A stretch of 13,960 nucleotides of DNA from Betaproteobacteria bacterium (GTDB taxonomy: Bacteria; Pseudomonadota; Gammaproteobacteria; Burkholderiales; UBA9220): NCBI GenBank assembly GCA_003519965.1, contig DOVS01000016.1:1-13960 (forward strand), given 5' to 3'. This document shows positions 1 to 7,244 of the stretch, piece after piece; within the stretch, counting starts at the first letter, position 1; each line of letters begins with the position of its first letter. The notes under the pieces are model-generated. The model searched no databases, was not told the origin of the DNA, and saw only the letters and a list, made by a program, of their open reading frames with translations. The translations under genes were made by a program, and so were the position numbers.

Positions 1-477
1 GCGACGGCGGATTTTATGCGTTCGACGGACGCTCTGGGGGAGAAACGCGGGCCGCTATTGTTCCAGCTACCGCCGCGCTGGCGCTGCAATACGCAGCGGC
101 TGGCGCAATTTCTCGCCGTTTTGCCGTCGGATGGCGCGCACGTTTTCGAATTTCGTGATCCCAGTTGGCATTGCGACGACGTTTACGCCCTGCTCGCCCG
201 CCATAATGCGGCGTTTTGTATTTACGACCTGGGGGGATTTCAGTCGCCGCGCCCAGTGACCGCCGATTTTGCTTATCTACGCCTTCACGGTCCTGACGCG
301 CCTTACTGCGGTAGCTACGCCGAGGAAGCACTGCGCCGCTGGGCCGAGGAAATCGGTAGTTGGCGCCGGTTACGCCAAGTGTATGTTTATTTCGACAACG
401 ATCAGGCCGGTTACGCCGTGGATAACGCACTACGGCTCAAAACGTTGCTGGGAGAAGCCCGCCTCGCCCCGGATTGA
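1..477 (+). CDS. DUF72 (YecE-like) family protein, 3' part
   Basis: The reading frame is open from base 1, so the gene begins before the window and only about its last 158 residues are visible. DUF72 members usually run about 240-300 residues. The visible part carries the family signature: a LGEKRGPLLFQLPPRW segment, then HVFEFRDPSW (the EFR/W pattern of DUF72), then YLRLHGPD and, near the end, VYVYFDNDQAGYAVDNAL, matching the family's C-terminal Y-FNND-G-A-NA pattern. The ATG at 16 is internal to the domain and is not the real start. DUF72 proteins are predicted TIM-barrel-like proteins of unknown biochemical role; I assign no reaction. The gene ends 83 bases before the helicase start and may share a transcript with it. 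Confidence 0.85.
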   Translation, partial: ATADFMRSTDALGEKRGPLLFQLPPRWRCNTQRLAQFLAVLPSDGAHVFEFRDPSWHCDDVYALLARHNAAFCIYDLGGFQSPRPVTADFAYLRLHGPDAPYCGSYAEEALRRWAEEIGSWRRLRQVYVYFDNDQAGYAVDNALRLKTLLGEARLAPD

Positions 478-560
478 CGGCGGCGGGATGGCGCGGCGCG
501 GCGCAAAAAGCGGGGCGGATCCCGTGCCAAGCGTGCGTCGCCCTGTTATCCTCTCCGCCC

Positions 561-1616
561 ATGCAGTTCCTCGAATCCATTTTCAGCGACGGCGGCGCAT
601 TGTCGCAAGTCATTCCCGGTTTTCGTCATCGGCGGCAGCAATGGGAAATGGCGCAAGCAGTGGCCGCCGCCATTGACGCATCTTCCTTGTTGGTGGCCGA
701 GGCCGGCACCGGCACCGGCAAAACCTTCGCCTACCTGGCGCCGGCCCTCCTGTCTAGCGGCAAGGTGATCGTATCCACCGGCACCAAGACCTTACAAGAC
801 CAATTATTTAACCGCGATATCCCGGCGGTGCGCCAAGCGTTGCAGGCGCCGGTGACCGTGGCGATGCTGAAAGGGCGGGCGAATTATATTTGTCCCTATC
901 ATCTGGCGCGCGCGCGCGACGAAGGGCGTTTTCTCGATCGGCGGGATGTAGGCTACCTGGCGTCGATCGAACGCTACGCCGCCAGCGGCGGCAGCGGCGA
1001 CAAGAGTGCGCTGGGAGAGGTGCCGGAGAACGCCGCCGTTTGGCCGCTGGTGACCTCTACCCGGGATAACTGTTTGGGCCAGGAGTGCGCGCACCTCAAG
1101 GAATGTTTTGTGATGGAGGCGCGCAAGCGGGCGCTGGCCGCCGATGTCGTGGTGGTCAATCATCACTTGTTTTTTGCCGATGTCTGGTTACGCGACGAGG
1201 GCGTGGCGGAGTTGTTGCCCGCTTGCAATAGCGTCATTTTCGACGAAGCGCATCAATTGCCGGATACCGCCAGCCTATTTTTCGGCGAGACGGTGACCAG
1301 CGGCCAATTGGTGGAGCTTTGCCGCGATAGCCGGGCGGAAGGTCTAGTCTCGGCGGGAGATTTCGCACCACTGCAAGACGCCGCCGCCGGTTTGGAGAAA
1401 GCGGTGCGCGACCTGCGCTTGGCGGCGGGGAGCGTTCCCGCCAAGCTGCCTCGGGCGGCGGCGTTGCAGCGTAACGGCGTGACGGCGGCGTTGACTGCGT
1501 TGGCGGATACGCTCGATACTTTGAACGCCGCCTTGGAATCCCAGGCCGAGCGCGCGCCCGGGCTGGAAAACTGCTGGCGGCGCGGGCAGGCGTTAGCGCA
1601 ACGGACGCAGCGCTAG
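561..1616 (+). CDS. yoaA: YoaA/DinG-type Fe-S DNA helicase, N-terminal part, ended by premature TAG
   Basis: First 351 residues of an XPD/DinG-like superfamily 2 ATP-dependent DNA helicase. Counting from the ATG at 561: R24/Q26-type Q-motif region, Walker A AEAGTGTGKT ending at T55, DEAH box at 228-231, and four cysteines (C111, C171, C176, C182) spaced as in the XPD-family [4Fe-4S] domain. I chose ATG 561 because the MQFLESIFSDGG start matches YoaA-type proteins; an upstream TTG at 474 in the same frame would add 29 residues without family character. No clear Shine-Dalgarno sequence is visible. Translation stops at TAG 1614-1616, but the same frame continues with the rest of the protein (next entry). 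Read across the stop, the protein would be about 642 residues, close to E. coli YoaA. As it stands, this piece lacks helicase motifs V and VI and should not be an active helicase. Confidence 0.85.
   Translation: MQFLESIFSDGGALSQVIPGFRHRRQQWEMAQAVAAAIDASSLLVAEAGTGTGKTFAYLAPALLSSGKVIVSTGTKTLQDQLFNRDIPAVRQALQAPVTVAMLKGRANYICPYHLARARDEGRFLDRRDVGYLASIERYAASGGSGDKSALGEVPENAAVWPLVTSTRDNCLGQECAHLKECFVMEARKRALAADVVVVNHHLFFADVWLRDEGVAELLPACNSVIFDEAHQLPDTASLFFGETVTSGQLVELCRDSRAEGLVSAGDFAPLQDAAAGLEKAVRDLRLAAGSVPAKLPRAAALQRNGVTAALTALADTLDTLNAALESQAERAPGLENCWRRGQALAQRTQR
1614..1616 (+). other. In-frame amber (TAG) codon interrupting the helicase gene
   Basis: The single stop lies between RTQR and QGGDGADDFVRWLEV with no change of frame: 561, 1617 and 1644 are all in the same phase. 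A one-base change from TGG (Trp) or CAG (Gln) would explain it. TAG ends the ZIP gene at 5875-5877 at a normal family length, so general recoding of TAG in this genome is unlikely. The codon after the stop is CAA, which resembles part of the TAG-CAA leaky context known from tobamoviruses; readthrough here is only a possibility. It is either a true inactivating mutation or a sequence error. Confidence 0.9.
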
Positions 1617-1643
1617 CAAGGCGGAGACGGCGCGGACGATTTC

Positions 1644-2489
1644 GTGCGCTGGCTGGAGGTCGGGGCGGCCAGTGTCCAATTGAATGCGACGCCGCTGTCG
1701 GTGGGCGATATTTTTCGCAAACAAATCGACGGAAATTGCCGCGCGTGGATTTTTACTTCCGCAACCTTGGCGGTGAACGACGACTTCAGCCATTACTGCG
1801 GCGAAATGGGCATTACGGACGCCGTGACCCGGCGATGGGACAGTCCCTTCGATTATCCCCGGCAAGCGCTGCTCTACGTGCCGCAGGGGTTGTCCGAACC
1901 GAATCGCCCCGGTTATACCGAGGCGGTGGTCGCGGCGGCGTTGCCGGTGCTGCAAGCGAGCCGGGGGCGGGCGTTTTTGCTGTTCACCAGCCTGGCGGCG
2001 ATGAAAGTCGCCCATGGGCTGATTCAGGCGGCGTTTGCGCAAGCGGGCTGGGATTTTCCCTTGCTGATGCAAGGGGAGGGATCGCGTAGCGAATTGCTAA
2101 CGCGCTTCCGGCGGTTGGCGCACGCCGTTCTTATCGGCAGCCAGTCATTTTGGGAAGGCGTGGACGTGCGAGGGGACGCCTTGTCGCTGGTGGTGATCGA
2201 CCGGCTGCCGTTTTCGCCTCCCGACGATCCGGTGCTGGCGGCGCGTATCGAGCGAATCAATCGCGCCGGGCGCAACGCCTTCATGGAATACCAATTGCCG
2301 GAGGCGGTCATCAGCCTGAAGCAGGGGGCTGGACGGCTGATTCGCGACGAAACCGACCGCGGCGTGTTGATGATCTGCGACCCGCGTTTGCTGACTAAAT
2401 CCTATGGGCGGCGTATTTGGCAAAGTTTGCCGCCAATGACGCGCAGCCGGGAACTGAGCGAAGCGGTGGCGTTTTTCAATACCGATTGA
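1644..2489 (+). CDS. yoaA: YoaA/DinG-type helicase, C-terminal part (downstream of the amber codon)
   Basis: Continuation of the interrupted helicase; the frame is open from 1617, and GTG 1644 is the first start-like codon. It holds the second RecA-like half. In the numbering of the uninterrupted protein these are the FTSATLA motif near residue 400, QSFWEGVDVRGD from 528 and QGAGRLIRDETDRG from 588, the last being the motif VI arginine-finger region of DinG/XPD helicases. The VVIDRLPFSPPDDP segment is also typical of the family. No Shine-Dalgarno sequence precedes GTG 1644, so independent translation of this half is doubtful, and without the Walker A half it could not hydrolyse ATP. If the TAG is a sequencing error, 561-2489 is one intact gene. 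It ends 15 bases from the convergent DUF1614 gene. Confidence 0.8.
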   Translation: MRWLEVGAASVQLNATPLSVGDIFRKQIDGNCRAWIFTSATLAVNDDFSHYCGEMGITDAVTRRWDSPFDYPRQALLYVPQGLSEPNRPGYTEAVVAAALPVLQASRGRAFLLFTSLAAMKVAHGLIQAAFAQAGWDFPLLMQGEGSRSELLTRFRRLAHAVLIGSQSFWEGVDVRGDALSLVVIDRLPFSPPDDPVLAARIERINRAGRNAFMEYQLPEAVISLKQGAGRLIRDETDRGVLMICDPRLLTKSYGRRIWQSLPPMTRSRELSEAVAFFNTD

Positions 2490-2504
2490 GAGCGGCCCGC
2501 GCTA

Positions 2505-3152
2505 TCAGGCTAGCAGCACGGCGACGACGCCGGTAATGAAAATTCCGTCGAAGGCGCCGGCGCCGCCGATGGAGGCGAGCGGCGTTCCCATGCGCCAGAT
2601 CGATCCGAGATGCAGCAGATCGGCGCCGATCAACACGCCCAAGGCGCCGCCGATATACGCCAGCGGCGCGCTTTGGTGAGGGTTGAGCGTCATGGCGGCG
2701 ATCGCCGCCGTAACCGGGGCGACGAAAATCGGCATGACAATGCCATAACGCGGCACGGGACGGCTGAATAGGTAGGCGGCGGCGACAATCGCGATGGCGG
2801 CGAATACTTGCCCCAAAGGGAGGGCGTGGCGCCACAGCAGATAAAAGGAAAAAGCCAGGGGAATCAGGCAGCCGCCGACATTAGCGGCGATCGTCGTTTT
2901 GCCGGTAAATGGCGGCGGTTGGATCGCGTAGCGAAACAAGGGCGGCAGCGCCGCCTCGGACGGCGGTTCTGCGGATAGGCTGAACAGCGGCAGGTTGAAG
3001 AAACTGCCGAACAGCAGCGCAAACAGCAGCAGCAAGGCGGATGCCGGCGACAACCCCAGTTTGTCGAACGCGATGGTGAGCGCGCCGATCTGGACGAACG
3101 CCGCTAGGAGGCCGAGTAACAGAATAAGCAGCAGCAGCGGCGTAAAACGCAT
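2505..3152 (-). CDS. DUF1614 family membrane protein
   Basis: A 215-residue, strongly hydrophobic protein with about six predicted membrane segments (roughly 5-27, 36-58, 87-106, 113-130, 137-153 and 164-180) and a further hydrophobic C-terminus. The C-terminal IGGAGAFDGIFITGVVAV (195-212), the GADLLHLG stretch (176-183) and the conserved RYGIVMPIFVAP loop (135-146) identify DUF1614, a family known from archaea and bacteria with no established function. The start ATG at 3152 lies just before the first membrane segment; no good Shine-Dalgarno sequence is visible. The gene is divergent from the CBS/transporter set, so a shared control region at 3153-3297 is plausible. I infer inner-membrane location and give no substrate. 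Confidence 0.8.
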   Translation of the reverse strand: MRFTPLLLLILLLGLLAAFVQIGALTIAFDKLGLSPASALLLLFALLFGSFFNLPLFSLSAEPPSEAALPPLFRYAIQPPPFTGKTTIAANVGGCLIPLAFSFYLLWRHALPLGQVFAAIAIVAAAYLFSRPVPRYGIVMPIFVAPVTAAIAAMTLNPHQSAPLAYIGGALGVLIGADLLHLGSIWRMGTPLASIGGAGAFDGIFITGVVAVLLA

Positions 3153-3184
3153 ATGTCGGTAGGTTTTCGGCGGGTCAAAATTCC

Positions 3185-3190
3185 ATTATA
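3185..3190 (-). promoter_or_regulatory. Possible -10 element for the DUF1614 gene
   Basis: Read on the minus strand, this is a perfect TATAAT, 33 bases from the ATG at 3152. This would give a leader of about 25 bases. The -35 region at the correct distance has no good match, so the promoter is tentative. Confidence 0.35.
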
Positions 3191-3210
3191 TTCCATGCAC
3201 AGCATTGATT

Positions 3211-3239
3211 TTGCGCGCCGCGGCAGGCCGTTATACAAT
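3211..3239 (+). promoter_or_regulatory. Possible promoter for the CBS-transporter operon
   Basis: TTGCGC (3211-3216, weak -35) and TACAAT (3234-3239, five of six consensus bases for -10) are separated by 17 bases. The start ATG at 3298 is about 50 bases downstream of the predicted transcript start. The 145-base gap also contains the opposite-facing -10 for DUF1614, so the two promoters lie back to back within about 50 bases. Confidence 0.35.
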
Positions 3240-3297
3240 CCCGGGCTCGCGGGCGGGATTGGCGCCGTCCGGCTTCAATGGAAGAGAGAGGGAGGGC

Positions 3298-3762
3298 ATG
3301 ACCAACCGCGTCATCATGAACCGGGAGACACCCAGCCTGCGGCCGGAAGCGCGCATCGGCGAAGCGCTGGACAGCCTTTATCGTCACCGTAGCTACAGCC
3401 TGCCGGTGGTGGATGAGGAAGGGCGCTACCTGGGGATGTACGGCGTCCGGCAAATACTCGCACGGCTATTGCCCAAGGCCGTCATCATCGAAGACGGGCT
3501 GGACGAACTCGGCTACGTCACCGACACGCTGGAACAGCTGCGGGAGCGGCTCCACAGCTTTCGCGGCGAACGCATCGGCGACGCCCTCGACCATGAAGCG
3601 CCGGCGGCCGGCGGCGACGCCCCGCTGCTCGAGACCCTGCTGCACCTCTACCACGGCGCGACCGACATCCCCATCGTCGATCCCGGCGACGGCGCGCTGC
3701 AAGGCGCCATCACCCCCTGGGAAATACTGGCGGCGCTGACGGAGCGCACAGCGCCCGAATGA
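3298..3762 (+). CDS. Small protein with two CBS domains
   Basis: A soluble 154-residue protein made almost only of a CBS pair: CBS1 about 3-58 (MNRETPSLRPEARIGEALD, then SLPVVDEEGRYLGMYGVRQI) and CBS2 about 92-149 (IGDALDHEAP, then TDIPIVDPGDGALQGAITPW). CBS pairs commonly bind adenosine nucleotides and control a partner protein. The ATG at 3298 is preceded by a purine-rich GGAGGG (3291-3296) that is unusually close; an in-frame upstream TTG at 3205 would add 31 residues that do not look like CBS sequence. Its TGA overlaps the ATG of the transporter by four bases (ATGA at 3759-3762), a sign of translational coupling. I infer a regulatory role on that transporter; the ligand is unknown. Confidence 0.85.
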   Translation: MTNRVIMNRETPSLRPEARIGEALDSLYRHRSYSLPVVDEEGRYLGMYGVRQILARLLPKAVIIEDGLDELGYVTDTLEQLRERLHSFRGERIGDALDHEAPAAGGDAPLLETLLHLYHGATDIPIVDPGDGALQGAITPWEILAALTERTAPE

Positions 3763-5090
3763 CAGACGGACACGGGGTACTCTTCGGCTGGGATCCGCTG
3801 TGGGTGGCGGCGGGGTTATTCATCGCCAGCTACGCGGCGATCATGAGCGAGAAACTCAACCGGGCGGTAATCGCCTTGCTGGGCGCGGGGCTGATGATCC
3901 TCACGGGCGTCATCAACCAAACGTCGGCGATTCGCGGGATCGACTTCAATACCCTGGGACTGCTGGCGGGGATGATGATCATCGTAGCGGTGATGCGCAA
4001 AAGCGGCGTATTCCAATACGTCGCGATCTGGTCGGCGAAAAAAGTCAAAGCGAGTCCGTGGGGCGTACTGCTGATGTTATCGATCGTCACGGCGGTGTTT
4101 TCCGCGTTGCTGGACAACGTAACGACGGTGCTGCTGATCGTACCGGTCACCTTACTGATTACGGAAGAACTGAAAGTCAGCCCCTACCCGTACCTATTCA
4201 GCGAGATATTCGCAGCGAACATTGGCGGCACCGCCACTTTAATCGGCGATCCGCCCAATATTATGATCGGTTCGGCGGCGGGGTTGAGCTTTAACGCGTT
4301 TCTCGTGAATCTCGCGCCGCTGGCGCTAGTGGCTTTTGCCGTTACATTCGCCATCATTTACCTCATTTGGGGGCGGAAGCTGCGCGCCGCCGACGCCGAC
4401 CGGGCGCGTCTGATGGCGTTCGACGAAGGCGAGGCGATTACCGACGCGCCCTTGCTTAAACGTTCGCTGCTGGTGTTAGGGCTAGTGATGGTGGGTTTTA
4501 CCGTCGGTCATCATTTTCATCTCGGGCCGGCGACCATCGCCATGTTTGGCGCGGCGTTACTGCTGATGCTGGAGAACGTCGGGCGCGATGCGGAGACACA
4601 GACGCATAGCGTTCATACGGCGTTTGGCGAGGTGGAGTGGATTACGCTATTTTTTTTCGTTGGCTTGTTCATTATCGTGCACGGCGTCGAGGCGACCGGG
4701 CTGATCGATCGATCGGCGGCGGCGATGTTGAAATTAACCGGCGGCGATCTGACGGTGACGGCGCTGGTGGTTTTGTGGATGTCGGCGATATTTTCGGCGA
4801 TGGTGGACAATATCCCTTTCGTAGCGACCATGATTCCGCTGATAAAGTCGATGGCGCCCACGTTCGGCGGCGCGGCGCACCTCATGCCCTTGTGGTGGTC
4901 GCTGGCCTTGGGCGCATGCCTGGGAGGTAACGGTTCGTTGATCGGCGCCAGCGCCAACTTGATCGTTGCCGGATTTGCCGAGCGCGCCGGTTCGCCAATT
5001 CGTTTCATGATCTTCCTGGTGCTGGCGTTTCCTTTGATGCTGGTTAGTATTGCGTTGAGCAGCGTTTATATTTATTTACGTTACTTGTGA
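3759..5090 (+). CDS. ArsB/NhaD-type ion transporter
   Basis: A 443-residue membrane protein of the ion transporter superfamily that includes ArsB arsenite permeases, NhaD Na+/H+ antiporters and the mammalian P protein. The two-fold repeat of the fold is visible: the first half has FSALLDNVTTV (114-124) with GGTATLIGDPPNIMIG (156-171), and the second half has FSAMVDNIPFVATM (345-358) with GGNGSLIGASANLIVAG (389-405). A hydrophilic loop at about 206-232 separates the halves. About 11-12 membrane segments are expected. The start ATG overlaps the CBS stop and the ZIP gene follows after 7 bases, so the three probably share one transcript. No arsR or arsC lies nearby, so arsenite is not favoured over sodium, protons or another ion; the substrate cannot be read from sequence alone. 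Confidence 0.85.
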   Translation: MTDGHGVLFGWDPLWVAAGLFIASYAAIMSEKLNRAVIALLGAGLMILTGVINQTSAIRGIDFNTLGLLAGMMIIVAVMRKSGVFQYVAIWSAKKVKASPWGVLLMLSIVTAVFSALLDNVTTVLLIVPVTLLITEELKVSPYPYLFSEIFAANIGGTATLIGDPPNIMIGSAAGLSFNAFLVNLAPLALVAFAVTFAIIYLIWGRKLRAADADRARLMAFDEGEAITDAPLLKRSLLVLGLVMVGFTVGHHFHLGPATIAMFGAALLLMLENVGRDAETQTHSVHTAFGEVEWITLFFFVGLFIIVHGVEATGLIDRSAAAMLKLTGGDLTVTALVVLWMSAIFSAMVDNIPFVATMIPLIKSMAPTFGGAAHLMPLWWSLALGACLGGNGSLIGASANLIVAGFAERAGSPIRFMIFLVLAFPLMLVSIALSSVYIYLRYL

Positions 5091-5097
5091 GTTTGCC

Positions 5098-5877
5098 GTG
5101 ACGCAACTGCCGCTATTGCTGTTAATTGTGCTGTCGAGTCTTCTCGGCGGGGTGCTAAGCGTTCTCGCCGCCGCTTTTTTCGCCTTTTCGGCGCGGGCCG
5201 CTTGGATTCCGCTACTGGTGAGCTATGCTATCGGCGCGCTATTGGGCGCTGGATTTCTTGAAATACTGCCTCACGCCCTGGAACAAGGCGCTAGCGCCGA
5301 AGGCGTCATGATTGCCGTGCTATTGGGCATTCTAGGATTTTTCGTTCTGGAAAAACTGGTGATTTGGCGCCATTGCCACAGCGAGGCATGCGAGGCGCAC
5401 GGCGCGCCGTCTCACGATCATGGGCGCAGCGGCTTGATGATTATGGTTGGAGACACGTTCCACAATTTTGTCGATGGCGTGATTATCGCTGGCGCTTTTC
5501 TCAGCAGCGTCGAGTTGGGAATCATTACCGCCCTGGCGATTATCGCCCATGAAATTCCGCAAGAAGTCGGGGATTTTATGATTTTGCTCCACTCCGGCTA
5601 TCGCAAGCGCACCGCCTTGATGTTTAATTTGGTTTCCAGTGCGGCTACCCTGGTTGGCGGCGTCGTAGCCTACTTCGCGTTACAGTCGGCGACTAGCTTG
5701 ATTCCCTACCTGTTGGGCGTGGCGGCGGCCAGCATGATTTATGTGGCGGTGGCCGATCTCATTCCGGGGCTGCACAAGCAACCCGAGATTCATATTACGG
5801 CGCAGCAGGTGAGCCTGATCGGCGCGGGCGTCGCTTCTATTTGGCTGATCGAGCGGCTGCTGGGCAGCCTGGTTTAG
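5098..5877 (+). CDS. ZIP-family divalent metal transporter
   Basis: A 259-residue protein with about eight membrane segments and the two metal-site motifs of ZIP transporters: HNFVDGVIIAGAF in TM4 (H122, N123, D126) and HEIPQEVGDF in TM5 (H151, E152, E156). A His/Cys-rich cytoplasmic loop between TM3 and TM4 (about 91-108, RHCHSEACEAHGAPSHDH) is a likely metal-binding segment. The ZIP family imports Zn2+ and sometimes Fe2+ or Mn2+ into the cytosol. The start is GTG 5098, 7 bases after the previous stop, with only a weak GTGAG upstream; coupling to the preceding gene is likely. The stop is TAG at normal length. A link to the CBS/NhaD-like pair suggests coordinated ion homeostasis, which is inference. 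Confidence 0.9.
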   Translation: MTQLPLLLLIVLSSLLGGVLSVLAAAFFAFSARAAWIPLLVSYAIGALLGAGFLEILPHALEQGASAEGVMIAVLLGILGFFVLEKLVIWRHCHSEACEAHGAPSHDHGRSGLMIMVGDTFHNFVDGVIIAGAFLSSVELGIITALAIIAHEIPQEVGDFMILLHSGYRKRTALMFNLVSSAATLVGGVVAYFALQSATSLIPYLLGVAAASMIYVAVADLIPGLHKQPEIHITAQQVSLIGAGVASIWLIERLLGSLV

Positions 5878-5909
5878 CGGCGTCCTCATGAGCAGTGGCG
5901 TACGCCGCT
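5876..5909 (+). terminator. Possible terminator hairpin after the ZIP gene
   Basis: AGCGGCGT (5876-5883) pairs perfectly with ACGCCGCT (5902-5909) around an 18-base loop, beginning inside the ZIP stop codon. A competing perfect palindrome GGCGTACGCC lies at 5897-5906. The T-run after the stem is poor (TTCCCT), so factor-independent termination is uncertain. Confidence 0.3.
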
Positions 5910-6143
5910 TCCCTAAGTCGCGCGGATGCGCCATCGCGAATGATTTCGCGGCTTTTCCTCAGGTTGCGCCGGGTTAGCCCTACCTTGGAGCGTATTGCCA
6001 GGCACAATGCCCGACTCTGCCGTTATCATGTGAGTGAGTCAATCCGACAAAGCGGCATTCAGCTTATTCTGGTTTTCGTGCCAGAATCCAATAGCGTCGT
6101 GATCGTTGTGTACCCATTGCAACCTCTTTTCTCAGTTTAGTTC
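5878..6143. other. Non-coding gap between convergent ZIP and HiPIP genes
   Basis: This 266-base stretch holds the hairpin described above and a second perfect 7-bp hairpin at 6066-6087 (ATTCTGG/CCAGAAT, 8-base loop) with no T-run on either side. An open frame at 5895-6140 has no start signal and no recognisable protein family. I see no mobile-element ends or RNA gene here. Confidence 0.6.
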
Positions 6144-6452
6144 TCAGCAACCCTCGATCGGTTTTCGAGTTGCCCAAACCATGCACCAGCCATGAGGGCC
6201 GATGTTTCCTTCCACGACGGTACAGCGTCCTGTATTTCTGGGGTTCTTGTCGGGGAGGAAATGGCTGCAATTGGCGCACATTTTTTGCCCGTTGGGGCGG
6301 TCCCGGTAATCCATGGTTTTTTTGGGGAACTTGCTACCGGCATAAACTCGGCTACTGTAACCGATCAGGGCGGCGCCCAAACTCGTCACAGCGCTTTTGA
6401 GCAAGCGCCGGCGCACAAGTTGGTGCATGGTGGGTTTCGTTTCATCTGCCAT
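6144..6452 (-). CDS. hip: High-potential iron-sulfur protein (HiPIP), Tat-exported
   Basis: A 102-residue precursor. A twin-arginine signal (VRRRLLKSAV, residues 13-22, followed by a hydrophobic stretch to about 32 and cleavage near YAG 37-39) sends it to the periplasm. The mature part has the HiPIP ligand pattern C59-x2-C62, C77 and C90 in CANCSHF, GRC and GPHGWC. HiPIPs hold one [4Fe-4S] cluster cycling between 3+ and 2+ and carry single electrons at high potential, often between cytochrome complexes and periplasmic enzymes. It follows the TorD gene by 156 bases on the same strand and probably serves the same system. The start is uncertain: neither ATG 6452 nor the in-frame ATG 24 bases further in has a Shine-Dalgarno sequence; both keep the Tat signal. 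A fifth Cys is the last residue. Confidence 0.9.
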   Translation of the reverse strand: MADETKPTMHQLVRRRLLKSAVTSLGAALIGYSSRVYAGSKFPKKTMDYRDRPNGQKMCANCSHFLPDKNPRNTGRCTVVEGNIGPHGWCMVWATRKPIEGC

Positions 6453-6608
6453 GACGATAACGTTTATACAGGGCGCAGCGCAGCCTTGATGTCACAGCGG
6501 TACGCTATGCTTTGCAGACGCCCGTGCCTCGGTTTTCGGAACTGAAATCGAGATAGTGTAGCGGCGTCCGCAAACCCGTTGTATGCCAGCCGTGGCGGAT
6601 GTCCTGTT
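6453..6608. other. Gap between the TorD-like and HiPIP genes
   Basis: This stretch contains no recognisable gene. On the minus strand a TATAAA (6463-6468) lies only 10 bases from the HiPIP ATG, and a GTGACA lies upstream of it at too long a distance (21 bases) for a normal promoter. A separate hip promoter is possible but unproven; the alternative is readthrough from the ttr operon. Confidence 0.4.
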
Positions 6609-7244
6609 TTAAGGCGTTCCCGTGTCAACATGAATCGGCACGCCAGTCGTATGACCCTGATGGTCGCCTCGCAGCGGCGCAAAGGCCGCACGCACGTCGG
6701 CCAGGGCATCGGCCAGGGCATGTGCAACCAATGGCGCATAGTCGCTTTGCGCCTGCCCGAGCAATGTCACATACAGGTCGGCCCACGGGCCGAGCATTTT
6801 CGCCACGAAGCCGGCCGCCACTTCCTGTGCCGCGGGATCGGTTTCACGGGCGGCCGCCAAACGGGCGAGATAGGCAAGAATGAAACCAATATGGTCCAGG
6901 GGCCGCAGCGGCCCCTGAAACAGAGGATTCACGTCGAGGTCCCGGGGATCGAAGCCGACGATCCGATACCATGACGCCATTTCGTCGCCGCCGTCGTGGC
7001 GCGGCGGCGGGAAGTGCCAGTATTCCCCTTGCTGTTGCGCCTGTCGGAGCACATGGGCATAAGGAGGGACATAACGGCCGGACTGAGGAATGCAGAAGAC
7101 ATCGTAGAAGTTCTGTTGCGCCTCCTCTGCGTTCAGCTTGCGGCCGGCCGCGGCCCCCAGGATTTTCACCGTCTCCGCCGTCGGAGAACACAGCGTCAAG
7201 GCCGCTGCCGCCGCCAACCGCTCCGTGAGTCGAGGCTCAGGCAC
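6609..7244 (-). CDS. TorD/DmsD-family molybdoenzyme chaperone
   Basis: A 211-residue soluble, mostly helical protein. It has the TorD-family core NFYDVFCIPQSGRYVPPYAHVL (about 45-66) and the PLDHIGFILAYLARLA segment (115-130, matching the family's DH-x-G helix). Such proteins bind the Tat signal of a molybdopterin subunit and hold it until the cofactor is inserted. The start is taken as GTG 7244: it has a good AAGGAG (7252-7257) about 7 bases upstream, and GTGCCTGA overlaps the TtrA stop by 8 bases. An in-frame ATG at 7331 would add 29 residues lying entirely within ttrA coding sequence and is rejected. Position directly after ttrA argues that TtrA is the client. Confidence 0.85.
   Translation of the reverse strand: MPEPRLTERLAAAAALTLCSPTAETVKILGAAAGRKLNAEEAQQNFYDVFCIPQSGRYVPPYAHVLRQAQQQGEYWHFPPPRHDGGDEMASWYRIVGFDPRDLDVNPLFQGPLRPLDHIGFILAYLARLAAARETDPAAQEVAAGFVAKMLGPWADLYVTLLGQAQSDYAPLVAHALADALADVRAAFAPLRGDHQGHTTGVPIHVDTGTP

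Noticed and set aside
1614-1616. Genome-wide reassignment of TAG to an amino acid
   Set aside because: TAG ends the ZIP gene at the normal family length (5875-5877), and all other genes use TGA or TAA normally.
3759-5090. Arsenic resistance locus
   Set aside because: The transporter belongs to the wider ArsB/NhaD superfamily, and no arsR, arsC or arsA-like gene lies beside it.
6066-6087. Terminator for the hip transcript
   Set aside because: A perfect 7-bp stem is present, but no T-run follows on either strand.
5895-6140. Possible small protein in the convergent gap
   Set aside because: No ribosome site, no known family, and it overlaps two hairpins.
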